A stretch of 64,000 bases of DNA from Gammaproteobacteria bacterium (GTDB lineage Bacteria; Pseudomonadota; Gammaproteobacteria; Arenicellales; Poriferihabitantaceae), in assembly GCA_009842505.1 (NCBI GenBank), contig VYFG01000139.1, positions 1-64,000 on the forward strand. The letters run 5' to 3'. This document shows, in pieces, positions 1 to 8,649 of the stretch. The notes under the pieces are model-generated. The model did not search any database. It was not told where the DNA came from and saw only the letters and a program-made list of their open reading frames with translations. The translations under genes were made by a program, and so were the position numbers. Position 1 is the stretch's first letter. Every line of letters starts with the position of its first letter.

Positions 1-79
1 CTCAGTCAGTTACATCGGGCGGGGTGTTCACGGCCGCGAACATGAACGTTTGACTACCGATTATTCAGGGGCACCTTCT

Positions 80-1285
80 TTAACAATATTTTGATTCGAG
101 TCCACGGATCTGTGCGGATATTCCTGCTTTGATTAGATTCTCGAAATTCACTACATCCCACCCAACATAGTCCGGTTTCCGTCCTGCTCGTGGCACTATC
201 CATCTCTCCTTTACAAGCTCACTAACTTCGTCCACAGACTTTATTGTGCTGAATATTGGTCGTTTTTGCTCACCGAGAAGAATCTTTGTCGCATTGGTAG
301 CGAGGTTGCAGGTGAACACTTCACGTTGAATTCCATGGCGCAAGAGATCTCCTCTGAATCCCAACTCGTCAAGTGCAGCGCGTATGGTTCTCAGTCGCCA
401 ATTTGGTCCATCCCCAAAGGCGTGGCTGTTCACATATTTATGGCCGATGCCTCGTAGGTATTCTCTCAAATCCCAGAACAAATCATCCGGAACGTGAAAA
501 TGACCCCACCCGCCGGTAAAGCCGATGGAACGAAAATATTCTTCGCCATTGATCTTCAGGCGGTTATATACCGATGACCGGCCCAGCGCTGAAGAGGTCG
601 TCACCATAACCAATTTTGCTCGTTTTGCTTCCTGCGAGATAATGCCGATCGTTTGACCATACTTCGATTGGAAATCACGGCGAACCTGATCTGTTCGCAC
701 CAAGCAAGCGACGAGTTTTCCACAGAGCAGAGAATTGTAGGGGGGAACAGCGCCAAGAACATATGCATCTAGTATGTAGACCATACGCTGTCGGCGTGCT
801 TCTGAATCCCAACCAATATATTCGTCGCGCGCCTTTAAATTGAAGACAGGATCTCCCAATGCAATCAGGCCAATAATCTTCTCGTTATGCTGATCCCAAA
901 CTAGATATCGCATTCTACGGCCAAAGCCTGCGGAAACAGGAATAGACCAGGATAGTGTTGCAAGTCGAAAGAGCTCAGATTGCCATGTGCCAGACCGAAT
1001 AAGTTCTAATTTAGGTTGAATTCTGCCTGGATCGATTTCATACCCTGATGCAAAATAATGTTTTAGCTTGGGTAGTTGACAAGCTACGAAATCGGCATTT
1101 CGTTTCAGAACATCGGCTCGATGAACAGCATGGACTTTTCTGATGGAATCTTTCGTCGAAGCGGGTGGAATTAAATTTCCATTTTTATTCTTTTGGAATC
1201 CAAGAGCTCGTAGGTGGTTGCGAATACGACGCTTTAGTTTGGAGTCTTTGGAAAATGCCGGAATTACTGTACTGTTCTTACCCAT
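80..1285 (-). CDS. druA: DruA-family (DUF4338) protein, orphan
   Basis: This 401-residue protein belongs to the DUF4338 family, whose best-known member is DruA of the Druantia anti-phage system. The family signature is clear: a GRRMRYLVWD stretch, then LGDPVFNLKARDEYIGW, a DAYVLGAVPPYN segment, GKLVACL, and TTSSALGRSSVYNRLK. The biochemical activity of DruA is not settled. No DruB-DruE or large DruE-type helicase gene is visible within the window, so a complete Druantia system is not shown, though the window edge lies only 79 bases beyond the stop codon. The DNA is clearly more AT-rich than the purine genes that follow, which suggests transfer. A small ORF ends 42 bases upstream on the same strand and could be co-transcribed. 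Family assignment is confident; a defence role is inference. Confidence 0.8.
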   Translation of the reverse strand: MGKNSTVIPAFSKDSKLKRRIRNHLRALGFQKNKNGNLIPPASTKDSIRKVHAVHRADVLKRNADFVACQLPKLKHYFASGYEIDPGRIQPKLELIRSGTWQSELFRLATLSWSIPVSAGFGRRMRYLVWDQHNEKIIGLIALGDPVFNLKARDEYIGWDSEARRQRMVYILDAYVLGAVPPYNSLLCGKLVACLVRTDQVRRDFQSKYGQTIGIISQEAKRAKLVMVTTSSALGRSSVYNRLKINGEEYFRSIGFTGGWGHFHVPDDLFWDLREYLRGIGHKYVNSHAFGDGPNWRLRTIRAALDELGFRGDLLRHGIQREVFTCNLATNATKILLGEQKRPIFSTIKSVDEVSELVKERWIVPRAGRKPDYVGWDVVNFENLIKAGISAQIRGLESKYC

Positions 1286-1327
1286 ACTTAGAATTTTCTT
1301 TCATACTGGTATTTCGCATAGGCCCGT

Positions 1328-1588
1328 TTATGCTATGGGATACAACTTCGGAAAGAGTACTTCCAACGTTTCATCAGGCAATCCAGTAATCTGGGGTGTC
1401 TCACCCCGCTTAGACTGGCCACGGATTAACGTCCCCTCTAGAAGCCTAGAAGCCTCCGGTTTCAGCCTATCCCTCCTCTCGATGTAGGTACGAAGTCGCC
1501 ACGCTAGGTATTCCAAGTCGAAAAGGTAGAACACCAAGGTCACCCGATCTGGTCGAGATATTACATAAAGAGACGAGAAGGTCACCAC
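1328..1588 (-). CDS. small hypothetical protein upstream of druA
   Basis: This is an 86-residue frame starting at one of two tandem GTG codons, just upstream of the DruA-family gene on the same strand. It has a charged, plausible protein composition, with LEYLAWRLRTYIERRD in the middle and an acidic, proline-containing C-terminus. The base composition matches the AT-rich druA gene rather than the neighbouring xdh genes. I recognise no domain, and no strong ribosome-binding site precedes it. It may be a small partner of DruA, the remnant of a longer gene, or not expressed. Confidence 0.4.
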   Translation of the reverse strand: MVTFSSLYVISRPDRVTLVFYLFDLEYLAWRLRTYIERRDRLKPEASRLLEGTLIRGQSKRGETPQITGLPDETLEVLFPKLYPIA

Positions 1589-1868
1589 AAAAAAAACGAT
1601 ATAATTCAGTTAGTTATACGAATATCGGAGGAGGCCCTACCGTGACAGAATGGTACCCGAATCCCATCTGATTTTCATCCGTTAGAGGCCAGCGAGGAAT
1701 GACGATCACCGCGTTGTCGGCTGTTACCGTGCCCAGATGGTTTATTTCTGGTCGGACTGGCAGGGATTGCGACGGTTATGATCCTAAGAAGACCCTGGCT
1801 CCGCCCGGGATGATACCGGCCCGCCGCCGAGGCGACGTTGCGCATGGCGTTGGGCGTCTGCTAGAATT
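1589..1868. other. intergenic region between druA unit and xdhA
   Basis: About 280 bases without a convincing gene lie between the divergent small ORF and xdhA. The druA-proximal part is AT-rich and the xdhA-proximal part GC-rich, so the edge of the acquired segment probably falls around 1.65-1.75 kb. I looked for terminal inverted repeats matching the first 80 bases of the window and found none that were convincing. Confidence 0.4.
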
Positions 1869-1884
1869 CTGACCAAATAGTCAG
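1869..1884. promoter_or_regulatory. RutR-like palindromic operator upstream of xdhA
   Basis: The 16-mer CTGACCAAATAGTCAG is an inverted repeat with perfect 5-base arms. It ends 13 bases before the xdhA start codon. It resembles the RutR consensus (TTGACCA-N2-TGGTCAA), RutR being a TetR-family regulator of pyrimidine and purine use. A near-identical site lies in the guaD/uraD promoter region, so both halves of the purine cluster probably answer to one regulator. The regulator gene is not recognisable in the window. Confidence 0.6.
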
Positions 1885-1897
1885 GATTTTCTCCAGT

Positions 1898-3373
1898 GTG
1901 ATCCGGTTTCTGCTCAACGACCAGGAAATTGCGCTTGCGGATTTCGGGGCCCAGACCACCGTGCTTGACTGGCTCAGGCAGGATCGTGGCCTTTGCGGCA
2001 CCAAGGAGGGGTGCGCCTCCGGTGACTGCGGCGCCTGCACCGTGGTGGTGGCCGAACCGGCGGGGGAGGGGCTCGCGTACCACTCGGTCAACAGCTGCAT
2101 CACCTTTCTCGGCGCCCTCCATGGCCGGCAGCTGATCACCGTGGAACATCTGCCGGACGGCGAAACCCTGCACCCGGTGCAGCAGGCCATGGTGGATCAC
2201 CACGGATCCCAGTGCGGTTTCTGCACACCGGGATTCGTCATGTCCCTGTTCGCGCTGGGCAAGGAGCCTCCGCTTGGCGGCGGGACAGAGCACCGGCAAG
2301 CCATACATGAACATCTCGGCGGCAACCTGTGCCGCTGCACCGGGTATCGTCCCATCATCGACGCCGCGCTGGCATCGACCGCTGCCAGGGTGCCGGACCG
2401 GTTTGACCGCCAGTCCCGGAAGACCCGCGCGGTCCTGGACGGAATCCAGTCCGGGGACGGCGTCGGGAGCAATGGGGGGGAAATGCCCGGTGCCCCGGGA
2501 TTCCTGATTCCCCGGGACATGGATGAACTCTCACGGGCGTATCTGGAATACCCGGATGCGAGGTTGCTTGGCGGGGGTACCGATCTTGCGCTCGAGGCGA
2601 CCCAGGCGCTGCGGACCCTGGACAGAATCATTCTTCTTGACCGGGTCGCGGAACTCCGGCAGGTGACCAAGCGCGGCGGGTGGGTGACCGTGGGCGCTAC
2701 GGTTTCCCTGACCCGTTGCCTGGAACTGTTTTCCGGGCACTATCCGCCGGTCACCGACCTCCTCCTGCGCTTCGGATCGCGCCAGGTCCGCAACCTGGGG
2801 ACCTTGGGGGGAAACATCGCAAATGCCTCGCCCATCGGGGACCTGCCGCCGGTCCTGCTGGCCTTGGGCGCCGAGGTTACCCTGCGGCGCGGGAACGACC
2901 AGCGGTCATTGTCGCTGGATAATTTTTTCCTGGATTACCGGGAGACCGCACTCGGGCGGGGAGAGTTCGTGCGCAGCGTTTCCGTGCCGTTGCCGGAGCC
3001 CCGACAGTTCTTCCGCGTCTACAAGATCAGCAAGCGGATCGATGACGATATCTCTGCGGTCTGCCTCGCCGTGAACCTGGTGTTTGAAGATGAAGGGCAT
3101 GACGCCGTGATCCGCAGCGCACGAATCGGCGTCGGCGGCATGGCGGCCATTCCCAGGCGCGCCCCGGCCTGCGAGGCGGCGATGACCGGGAAGCCGTTCG
3201 ATGAATCCACCGCGGCAGTGGCCGCGGCTGCCATTGACGGGGAATTCAGCCCCATCGACGATGCTCGGGCCAGCGCTGCCTACCGCGCGACGGTGGCGGG
3301 CAACCTGTTCCGCCGCTGCTTGCTGGAGTACCGGGGGTCCGAATATCCCCTCAAGGTGACCGATGTCCATTGA
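1898..3373 (+). CDS. xdhA: xanthine dehydrogenase small subunit (2Fe-2S and FAD)
   Basis: This is the 491-residue electron-transfer subunit of bacterial xanthine dehydrogenase, which passes electrons from the molybdenum site in XdhB to NAD. The N-terminal plant-type ferredoxin domain has cysteines 39, 44, 47 and 67. The second [2Fe-2S] domain follows with cysteines 106, 109, 145 and 147 (GSQCGFCTPG and LCRCTGYRP). From about residue 180 comes the FAD-binding domain, with LLGGGTDL and GTLGGNIANASPIGD motifs, then the C-terminal CO-dehydrogenase flavoprotein domain. The start is a GTG immediately downstream of the operator-like palindrome. The 3' end overlaps xdhB by 11 bases, so translation is probably coupled. 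Confidence 0.93.
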   Translation: MIRFLLNDQEIALADFGAQTTVLDWLRQDRGLCGTKEGCASGDCGACTVVVAEPAGEGLAYHSVNSCITFLGALHGRQLITVEHLPDGETLHPVQQAMVDHHGSQCGFCTPGFVMSLFALGKEPPLGGGTEHRQAIHEHLGGNLCRCTGYRPIIDAALASTAARVPDRFDRQSRKTRAVLDGIQSGDGVGSNGGEMPGAPGFLIPRDMDELSRAYLEYPDARLLGGGTDLALEATQALRTLDRIILLDRVAELRQVTKRGGWVTVGATVSLTRCLELFSGHYPPVTDLLLRFGSRQVRNLGTLGGNIANASPIGDLPPVLLALGAEVTLRRGNDQRSLSLDNFFLDYRETALGRGEFVRSVSVPLPEPRQFFRVYKISKRIDDDISAVCLAVNLVFEDEGHDAVIRSARIGVGGMAAIPRRAPACEAAMTGKPFDESTAAVAAAAIDGEFSPIDDARASAAYRATVAGNLFRRCLLEYRGSEYPLKVTDVH

Positions 3374-5672
3374 AAGAATCCGGCTGGTCGGCCAGGCCCT
3401 GGCCCATGACAGTGCCCGCGGGCACGTCTCCGGCACGGCGGTCTATGTCGATGACCTGGTGCCGAGGGAGGGCCAGCTCCATGCATGCGTGGGCGGCAGC
3501 GCCATCGTTCGGGGACGGGTGAGAACCATGGATCTGGCCCCGGTGCGTGCGTCGCCCGGAGTGGTGGACGTGATCACGGCGGACGATGTGCCCGGCAAGC
3601 TGGATATCGGCCCGGTTTTTCCCGGGGACCCCTTGCTGGTGGCCGATGAAATCGAATTTTGGGGCCAGCCCCTGTTCGCCGTCCTGGCGACCAGCCACGA
3701 ACTTGCGCGCCGGGCGGTCGGCCTCGCCGAAATCGAATACGAGGAAATGGAACCGGTGCTGGATCTTGAACGGGCCATTGCCGACGAGTACTACGTACGC
3801 CCGCCGCACCGGATGCAGCGGGGGAATGCCGTGGCAGTGCTCGAGGGGGCGGCCAGGCGATTTCACGGCGAACTCAGGGTGGGCGGCCAGGAACACTTCT
3901 ATCTCGAGGGGCAGGCCTCTCTCGCGATCCCGGAAGAGGAGGGTGGCATGACCATCCACACTTCCACGCAGAATCCCACCGAGGCCCAGAAACTGGCGGC
4001 GGATGTGCTCGGCATTCCCATGCACAAGGTCAACGTCGTCACCCGACGTATGGGCGGGGGGTTCGGCGGCAAGGAAACCCACGGCTCGCCCTGGTCCTGC
4101 ATTGCCGCGGTGTTCGCCCTGCGCAACGGCTGCGCCGTCTCCTGCAGGCTGTCGCGAAGGGACGACATGGTCATGACCGGCAAGCGGCACAATTTTCTGA
4201 ACCGCTACGACGTCTGCCACGACGGGGAAGGCCGGCTGGAAGCCATCCGCTACCGTCTTGCGGCGCAGTGCGGAAATTCGCCGGACCTGTCCGATGCCAT
4301 CGTGGACCGGGCAATGTTCCATTGTGACAACGCCTATTACATTCCGGATGTGCTGGTCGACGGGCTGCGTTGTAAGACCCATACCGTTTCCGCCACGGCC
4401 TTTCGCGGATTCGGCGGCCCCCAGGGGATGATCGCCATGGAGGCGATCATGGATGAAATCGCCTTTAGGGTGGGCAGGGACCCCCTGGATGTGCGGCGGG
4501 TGAATCTCTACGACACCGGGGACCGCAGCGTCACGCCCTATCACCAGCGGATCGAATCCTTTTCGGTGCCGCGCATCCTGGACCAGCTCGAGGCCGAATC
4601 CGACTACCGGGCCCGCAGGGAACAGGTCCGTGCATTCAATCGCCGAAGCCCAGTGCTGAAGAAAGGCATCTCAATGACCCCGGTGAAGTTCGGCATTTCC
4701 TTCACCGTGTCCCATCTCAACCAGGCCGGGGCCCTGGTCCATGTGTATACCGACGGAAGCATCCATCTGAACCACGGCGGCACCGAAATGGGGCAGGGGC
4801 TGATGACGAAGGTGCGGCAGATTGTGGCGGAAGAATTCCGGGTCAGCCCGGACCGCATCTCGGTGACCGCCACCCGCACGGACAAGGTGCCCAACACCTC
4901 GCCCACTGCGGCATCGTCCGGCACCGACATCAACGGCATGGCGGCACTGGACGCGGCGCGTACCATCCGTCGGAGGATGGTGTCGTTCCTTGCCGAAAAA
5001 TACGGCACCGAGGAATCGGAAATTGCATTCCTGGATGACCGGGTGCATGTGGGAGGCCAGACTCTCGGGTTCGGACAGGCGGCGAAGGAGGCCTGGCTCG
5101 GCAGGGTCTCGCTGTCCGCCACGGGCTTCTACCGCACTCCGAAGATCCACTACGACCGACAGCAGGCATCCGGGCGGCCGTTCTACTACTACGCCAATGG
5201 CGCCGCGGTTTCGGAAGTGGTCATCGACACCCTGACCGGGGAATCCCGGTTGCTGCGCGTGGACATCCTGCACGATGTCGGGCGGTCCATCAACCCGGCC
5301 ATCGATATCGGCCAGATCGAGGGCGGTTTCATCCAGGGCCTCGGCTGGCTCACCTGCGAGGAATTGAAATGGGACCGGGAGGGGCGGCTCCTCACCGACG
5401 GGCCGGCCACCTACAAGATCCCGGCCATCTCCGACACGCCGCCAGTCTTCAATACCCAGCTGCTGACCGAGGCGGAGAACAGCGAGGAGACCGTCTTTCG
5501 TTCCAAGGCGGTGGGCGAGCCGCCGCTGATGCTGGCCATCTCCGCCTGGTGCGCGATCCGGGATGCCGTGGCGGCGGTGGGCGACTACGGGATTTTCCCG
5601 GAACTGCACGCGCCGGCCACCCCGGAGGAGATCCTGCGTGCGGTGGACGGGGTGCGGGAGCGGGCCCCATGA
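3363..5672 (+). CDS. xdhB: xanthine dehydrogenase molybdenum subunit
   Basis: This is the 769-residue catalytic subunit, which hydroxylates hypoxanthine to xanthine and xanthine to urate at a molybdopterin cofactor. The cofactor-binding motif GGGFGGKE lies at residues 231-238, and the conserved active-site glutamate is in GEPPLM near residue 719. The length is normal for two-subunit bacterial XdhA/XdhB enzymes. The start overlaps the end of xdhA and the stop overlaps the xdhC start as ATGA, so the three genes form a tight operon. Long open frames on the opposite strand inside this gene are codon-bias shadows. Confidence 0.93.
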   Translation: MSIERIRLVGQALAHDSARGHVSGTAVYVDDLVPREGQLHACVGGSAIVRGRVRTMDLAPVRASPGVVDVITADDVPGKLDIGPVFPGDPLLVADEIEFWGQPLFAVLATSHELARRAVGLAEIEYEEMEPVLDLERAIADEYYVRPPHRMQRGNAVAVLEGAARRFHGELRVGGQEHFYLEGQASLAIPEEEGGMTIHTSTQNPTEAQKLAADVLGIPMHKVNVVTRRMGGGFGGKETHGSPWSCIAAVFALRNGCAVSCRLSRRDDMVMTGKRHNFLNRYDVCHDGEGRLEAIRYRLAAQCGNSPDLSDAIVDRAMFHCDNAYYIPDVLVDGLRCKTHTVSATAFRGFGGPQGMIAMEAIMDEIAFRVGRDPLDVRRVNLYDTGDRSVTPYHQRIESFSVPRILDQLEAESDYRARREQVRAFNRRSPVLKKGISMTPVKFGISFTVSHLNQAGALVHVYTDGSIHLNHGGTEMGQGLMTKVRQIVAEEFRVSPDRISVTATRTDKVPNTSPTAASSGTDINGMAALDAARTIRRRMVSFLAEKYGTEESEIAFLDDRVHVGGQTLGFGQAAKEAWLGRVSLSATGFYRTPKIHYDRQQASGRPFYYYANGAAVSEVVIDTLTGESRLLRVDILHDVGRSINPAIDIGQIEGGFIQGLGWLTCEELKWDREGRLLTDGPATYKIPAISDTPPVFNTQLLTEAENSEETVFRSKAVGEPPLMLAISAWCAIRDAVAAVGDYGIFPELHAPATPEEILRAVDGVRERAP

Positions 5673-6481
5673 ACTGGGTGGAGGCAATTGCGCGGCTGAC
5701 TGCCGGCAACCGGGGATTCGTGGTGGTCACGGTGCTGGAGACCCGGGGTTCCGCACCCCGGGATCGGCAGTCCAAGATGGTGGTCACCGAGGACGCAAAC
5801 CACGATACCATCGGCGGCGGGAATCTCGAATTCCGCGCCATCGAACATGCAAGGGGGCTGCTGTCACGGGGACAGCCCGGCAACGATCGGCAGGTGTACA
5901 CCCTGGGTGAGGATCTATCCCAGTGTTGCGGGGGACGGGCGGAACTCCTCTACGAATGCTTTCCTGCCTGCGATTTCCTCGTTGCGCTCTTCGGCGCAGG
6001 CCATGTTGGCAGGGCCCTGGTACAGATCTTGGCGGGCCTTCCCTGCCGGGTCACCTGGTTCGACAGCCGGGAAGATGTCCTGTCCGCCTCGATGGCGGAA
6101 TCCGGCATGCCCGGCAACGTCATCAGCCAGCTCATGGACAATCCGCATTGCGCGGTGGAGGAACTGTCTCCGGGGACCCGGTGCCTGGTCATGACCCACA
6201 GCCATGAAATCGATTTCGAACTCGTGGAGGCCATGCTGTCGCGCGATGATTTTCCCTACTGCGGCCTGATCGGGTCCAGGTCCAAGTCCGTGAGTTTCCG
6301 CAAGAGATTGTCACGCAAGGGATTTTCCGAGGCAGAACTCGCACGGCTCACCTCGCCCATCGGTGTCGATCTCGGCGGCGGCAAGTTGCCCATGGAGGTG
6401 GCGGTTTCGGTGGCCGCCCAGCTGCTCGGTCAGTACCGGGCAGAATCCCGCAGGCGGGGCGGCCTGTCCGCGGTATCCTAG
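5669..6481 (+). CDS. xdhC: XdhC, molybdenum cofactor insertion factor for xanthine dehydrogenase
   Basis: This 270-residue XdhC/CoxI-family protein is needed to mature and load sulfurated molybdenum cofactor into XDH. The start was set at the ATG that overlaps the xdhB stop (ATGA); an in-frame extension further upstream is shadow sequence inside xdhB. Visible family features are the N-terminal ETRGSAPRD stretch, the IGGGNLEF motif, the Rossmann-like FGAGHVGRALV segment near residue 110 and the C-terminal IGSRSKS...RLTSPIGVDLGGGKLP region. It is the last gene of the xdh operon. Directly after it the purine cluster is interrupted by the AbiE toxin-antitoxin pair. Confidence 0.9.
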   Translation: MNWVEAIARLTAGNRGFVVVTVLETRGSAPRDRQSKMVVTEDANHDTIGGGNLEFRAIEHARGLLSRGQPGNDRQVYTLGEDLSQCCGGRAELLYECFPACDFLVALFGAGHVGRALVQILAGLPCRVTWFDSREDVLSASMAESGMPGNVISQLMDNPHCAVEELSPGTRCLVMTHSHEIDFELVEAMLSRDDFPYCGLIGSRSKSVSFRKRLSRKGFSEAELARLTSPIGVDLGGGKLPMEVAVSVAAQLLGQYRAESRRRGGLSAVS

Positions 6482-6611
6482 CCAGGAATTCTCCGCCCCG
6501 GGTTCGCTCAACCGAGGAACATCGATCAGCCCGAGCGTCCAGTCCAGCTTGCGCCCGGGGGAAGCCTCCTCTCAGGAATCAACCGGTCCGAAAACTACCT
6601 GGCAGGGCGCA

Positions 6612-7502
6612 TCAGGAGGATTGGCCAATGGGAAACTCAAAAGGAATGACATGAATTGACTCCAAAAACACCACGATGTCCCGGATAGCATTCCAGGCCT
6701 CATCAAAATCAATCGACTTCGGAAGGGTTGGATCGTTCTCGTAGGAAGACCGTGTGGTATCAAGGTCCTCTTCGAATGACTGGAGCCCCAGGCAGTCAAT
6801 CAGACGGGACTTACATGCGACTTGAAACTCCTTGCCGGCGGCAATCCAGAATTCGTGGTCATCAAGAGACCTTACACGACGAATTCTGGCAATGTCGAAT
6901 ACATCCTTCACCCGAACGGCCTCACCGGGTTTTGTAACCTTGGTGCGATATGCGGGCAAAGAACTGAGAAACGCCCGAAGCTTCTCACCGGTGATACGTT
7001 CCAGGGTATAGGCCCAAACGGTCGCCTCGTTCATTCTCAGAGGAGCAATGGACCCTTGCCCAAGTGCCTCGGGTGCGGCGATGTCCAGCGTTATCGATGG
7101 CAAACCCAGAACGCGGGGACGGGTGTGGTCGATAATAGAAATTCGTACATCGTACGAATCCCAGCCTCTCGGATGCAATCGAGGAGGTCTTGGCTTTACA
7201 TGAATTGTCTGAAGAGAATACTTTACCGGAGATTGGCTCTGGAAGTATCGAGAGATCGCAAGTTGGAGTTCGCGTTCAAGTATCTCCTGTTGGGTCGTGC
7301 GATCGGGCGTCGATTGGACAAAGCCTTGCAGGAGATTGCTGTCGATATCCAGAGAACGTCTCCCGGGTTCCTGAAGACGTTCGTTCAGTACGTGTGCCCC
7401 TTTGAATACAAGTACAGACTGGAGAGGAGCATGCGTCAATAGAGATTCAAAAATCTCAAGCAGTACTTCTTCTTTCCAATCTTCCGCATCAGCACGATTC
7501 AC
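6612..7502 (-). CDS. abiEii: AbiEii/AbiGii-family nucleotidyltransferase toxin (type IV TA)
   Basis: This 296-residue protein is the toxin of an AbiE-type system. AbiEii homologues are nucleotidyltransferases that block growth, in studied cases by modifying tRNA. The family's first motif is KGAHVLNE (residues 34-41), followed by the metal-binding pair in RRSLDIDSN (Asp52, Asp54). A later VWAYTLERITGEKLRAFLSS block resembles the conserved lysine region of the family. The start is a GTG three bases after the antitoxin stop, preceded by a GAGG ribosome-binding site, so the two genes are one operon. The region is more AT-rich than its neighbours and lies between two purine-catabolism gene groups, which suggests insertion. 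Confidence 0.85.
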   Translation of the reverse strand: MNRADAEDWKEEVLLEIFESLLTHAPLQSVLVFKGAHVLNERLQEPGRRSLDIDSNLLQGFVQSTPDRTTQQEILERELQLAISRYFQSQSPVKYSLQTIHVKPRPPRLHPRGWDSYDVRISIIDHTRPRVLGLPSITLDIAAPEALGQGSIAPLRMNEATVWAYTLERITGEKLRAFLSSLPAYRTKVTKPGEAVRVKDVFDIARIRRVRSLDDHEFWIAAGKEFQVACKSRLIDCLGLQSFEEDLDTTRSSYENDPTLPKSIDFDEAWNAIRDIVVFLESIHVIPFEFPIGQSS

Positions 7503-7505
7503 TTG

Positions 7506-8486
7506 TTACGGGACCTCAAGACCCCAGCCATGGTTCGGGTGACTGAATTCATACCCTGGAAGAAGGGAAATCATTGCGGCTGCCTGGTCTTTGCTGTGTT
7601 GACTACGTATGCGATAAAGGTAGCGACGCAAATCAGTGTTGAGCTTGTGTTGTAGATGATCGTGTAGCATGAAACCTACACGACGGGTCAATCGCTGGTC
7701 CTTGATTGTTCTCAAATGATCCAAGATACGCTTCTGGTCGAGTTCGCCTGCCGCATTTTCCCACGCTTCAAACACGACAGATGGGCCGCCACAGCTCAAT
7801 GGACGATCAAGGGTGTCGAGTAGTGTTTGTTCGTAGGTGGTTATGGAAAATACCGTCTTGTCCGTGTAGTAGCGTTTCTGGATACCAGGTACCCGTGTAC
7901 TTTCGCGATTCGTAATATAGTAAGGAATTCCGTGATAGAGAAATTGTTGTCTACCGAGGCGATTGCGCTTTTTTGGCGCGCCCGTCGAAGGGATTCTGTG
8001 TATGGGTGAAATGGATGGAGCCTTGCGAGGTCGGGACGAAGTTTTGGTTATCCGGGCAATGTGGTGATGTGTCGGGATTTGTGTCGAGAGATTATGAAAT
8101 TGGACTGCGGTGAAGTAACAAACTATGCCCTGGGACACCATCGCCTGAAGGAGTTCAATAGGATTCAGTTCGGAGGTAGACCCATTCAGCCCGATGGAGA
8201 AGAATTGTGCAGGTGACTGGTTATCGGCCGAGTCAATATGCGATACCCGATGTACGAGTCCGCTCCTGAGGAGGAACTCCAAGAGCGCCTGTCCGGAGAT
8301 GTGCCTGGTGCCCGGGTGAGAGAGCCGGTCCCGGATCTCTACGAGTTCCCGGATCAGGGCAGTCCTGGAGATGCAACGAACGGTGGGGTACTTCGAGGAA
8401 GGTGAACCGAAGGTCTTGGAGAACTCTGCCAGGATGTTCGCGAAATGATCGTCCTGAGTTGTTGTTCTTGGGGTAGTCTCACCCAC
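7506..8486 (-). CDS. abiEi: AbiEi-like antitoxin, first gene of the TA operon
   Basis: This gene (326 residues from the chosen start) precedes the AbiEii toxin and is assigned as antitoxin by position, size and overall character. AbiEi proteins have an N-terminal winged helix that binds inverted repeats in their own promoter and a C-terminal neutralising domain. The sequence here is divergent, so the assignment leans on context. A TTG codon at 8549 would extend the frame, but that TTG is the start of a perfect TTGACA -35 box and the extension runs through a perfect palindrome. The better start is GTG 8486-8484, preceded by AGGGGA with a 6-base spacer. That ribosome-binding site lies inside the palindrome arm. 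Confidence 0.65.
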   Translation of the reverse strand: MGETTPRTTTQDDHFANILAEFSKTFGSPSSKYPTVRCISRTALIRELVEIRDRLSHPGTRHISGQALLEFLLRSGLVHRVSHIDSADNQSPAQFFSIGLNGSTSELNPIELLQAMVSQGIVCYFTAVQFHNLSTQIPTHHHIARITKTSSRPRKAPSISPIHRIPSTGAPKKRNRLGRQQFLYHGIPYYITNRESTRVPGIQKRYYTDKTVFSITTYEQTLLDTLDRPLSCGGPSVVFEAWENAAGELDQKRILDHLRTIKDQRLTRRVGFMLHDHLQHKLNTDLRRYLYRIRSQHSKDQAAAMISLLPGYEFSHPNHGWGLEVP

Positions 8487-8489
8487 AAG

Positions 8490-8540
8490 GAATCCCCTGA
8501 AGCTAGGCTCTTGGCCCAAGAGCCTAGCTTCAGGGGATTC
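8490..8540. repeat. 51-bp perfect palindrome P1 (25-bp arms, 1-bp centre)
   Basis: Arms 8490-8514 and 8516-8540 are exact reverse complements around base 8515. The inner part reads CTTGG-C-CCAAG and the outer ends are GAATCCCC/GGGGATTC. On the minus strand the palindrome starts three bases after a TTGACA box and contains the matching -10 box. Its far arm carries the AGGGGA ribosome-binding site of the antitoxin gene. There is no T-tract, so it does not look like a terminator. An RNA that crosses both arms would fold into a 25-bp hairpin hiding that ribosome-binding site. Confidence 0.9.
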
Positions 8541-8549
8541 GATTGTCAA
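8521..8549 (-). promoter_or_regulatory. predicted proximal promoter of the abiE operon
   Basis: On the minus strand there is a perfect -35 box TTGACA (8549-8544), a 17-base spacer and the -10 box TAGGCT (8526-8521). The predicted start of transcription is near 8515, the centre of palindrome P1. Transcripts from here would contain only one palindrome arm, leaving the antitoxin ribosome-binding site unpaired. Confidence 0.6.
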
Positions 8550-8597
8550 GCCCGAAATGAATCCGGGAGTTTTCTGTTAAGTATCAAGATGATGTGT

Positions 8598-8649
8598 ACA
8601 CAGACACCCCGGTATGCTTTGGGCCCAAAGCATACCGGGGTGTCTGTGT
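8598..8649. repeat. 52-bp perfect palindrome P2 (26-bp arms, no centre base)
   Basis: Arms 8598-8623 and 8624-8649 are exact reverse complements with no spacer. The core is TTTGGGCCCAAA and the ends are ACACAGAC/GTCTGTGT. Apart from the GGGCCC-like core, the arm sequence is unrelated to P1, but its placement on a TTGACA promoter is the same to within one base. This repeated geometry with different sequence suggests selection for symmetry at these promoters rather than simple duplication. Confidence 0.92.

Noticed and set aside
80-1588. Complete Druantia system
   Set aside because: Only the DruA-family gene is present; no DruE-type helicase or other Dru genes are visible in the window.
3351-4544. 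A 397-residue open frame antisense to xdhB
   Set aside because: Its sequence has no recognisable motif and mirrors the GC-rich codon bias of xdhB, which is a complete and conserved gene.
8487-8549. Extended antitoxin N-terminus starting at TTG 8549
   Set aside because: The TTG is the start of the TTGACA -35 box, so predicted transcripts begin downstream of it; GTG 8486 has a good ribosome-binding site.
8490-8649. Palindromes P1 and P2 as intrinsic terminators
   Set aside because: Neither is followed by a T-tract on either strand, and each overlaps a promoter with consensus-like boxes and ideal spacing.
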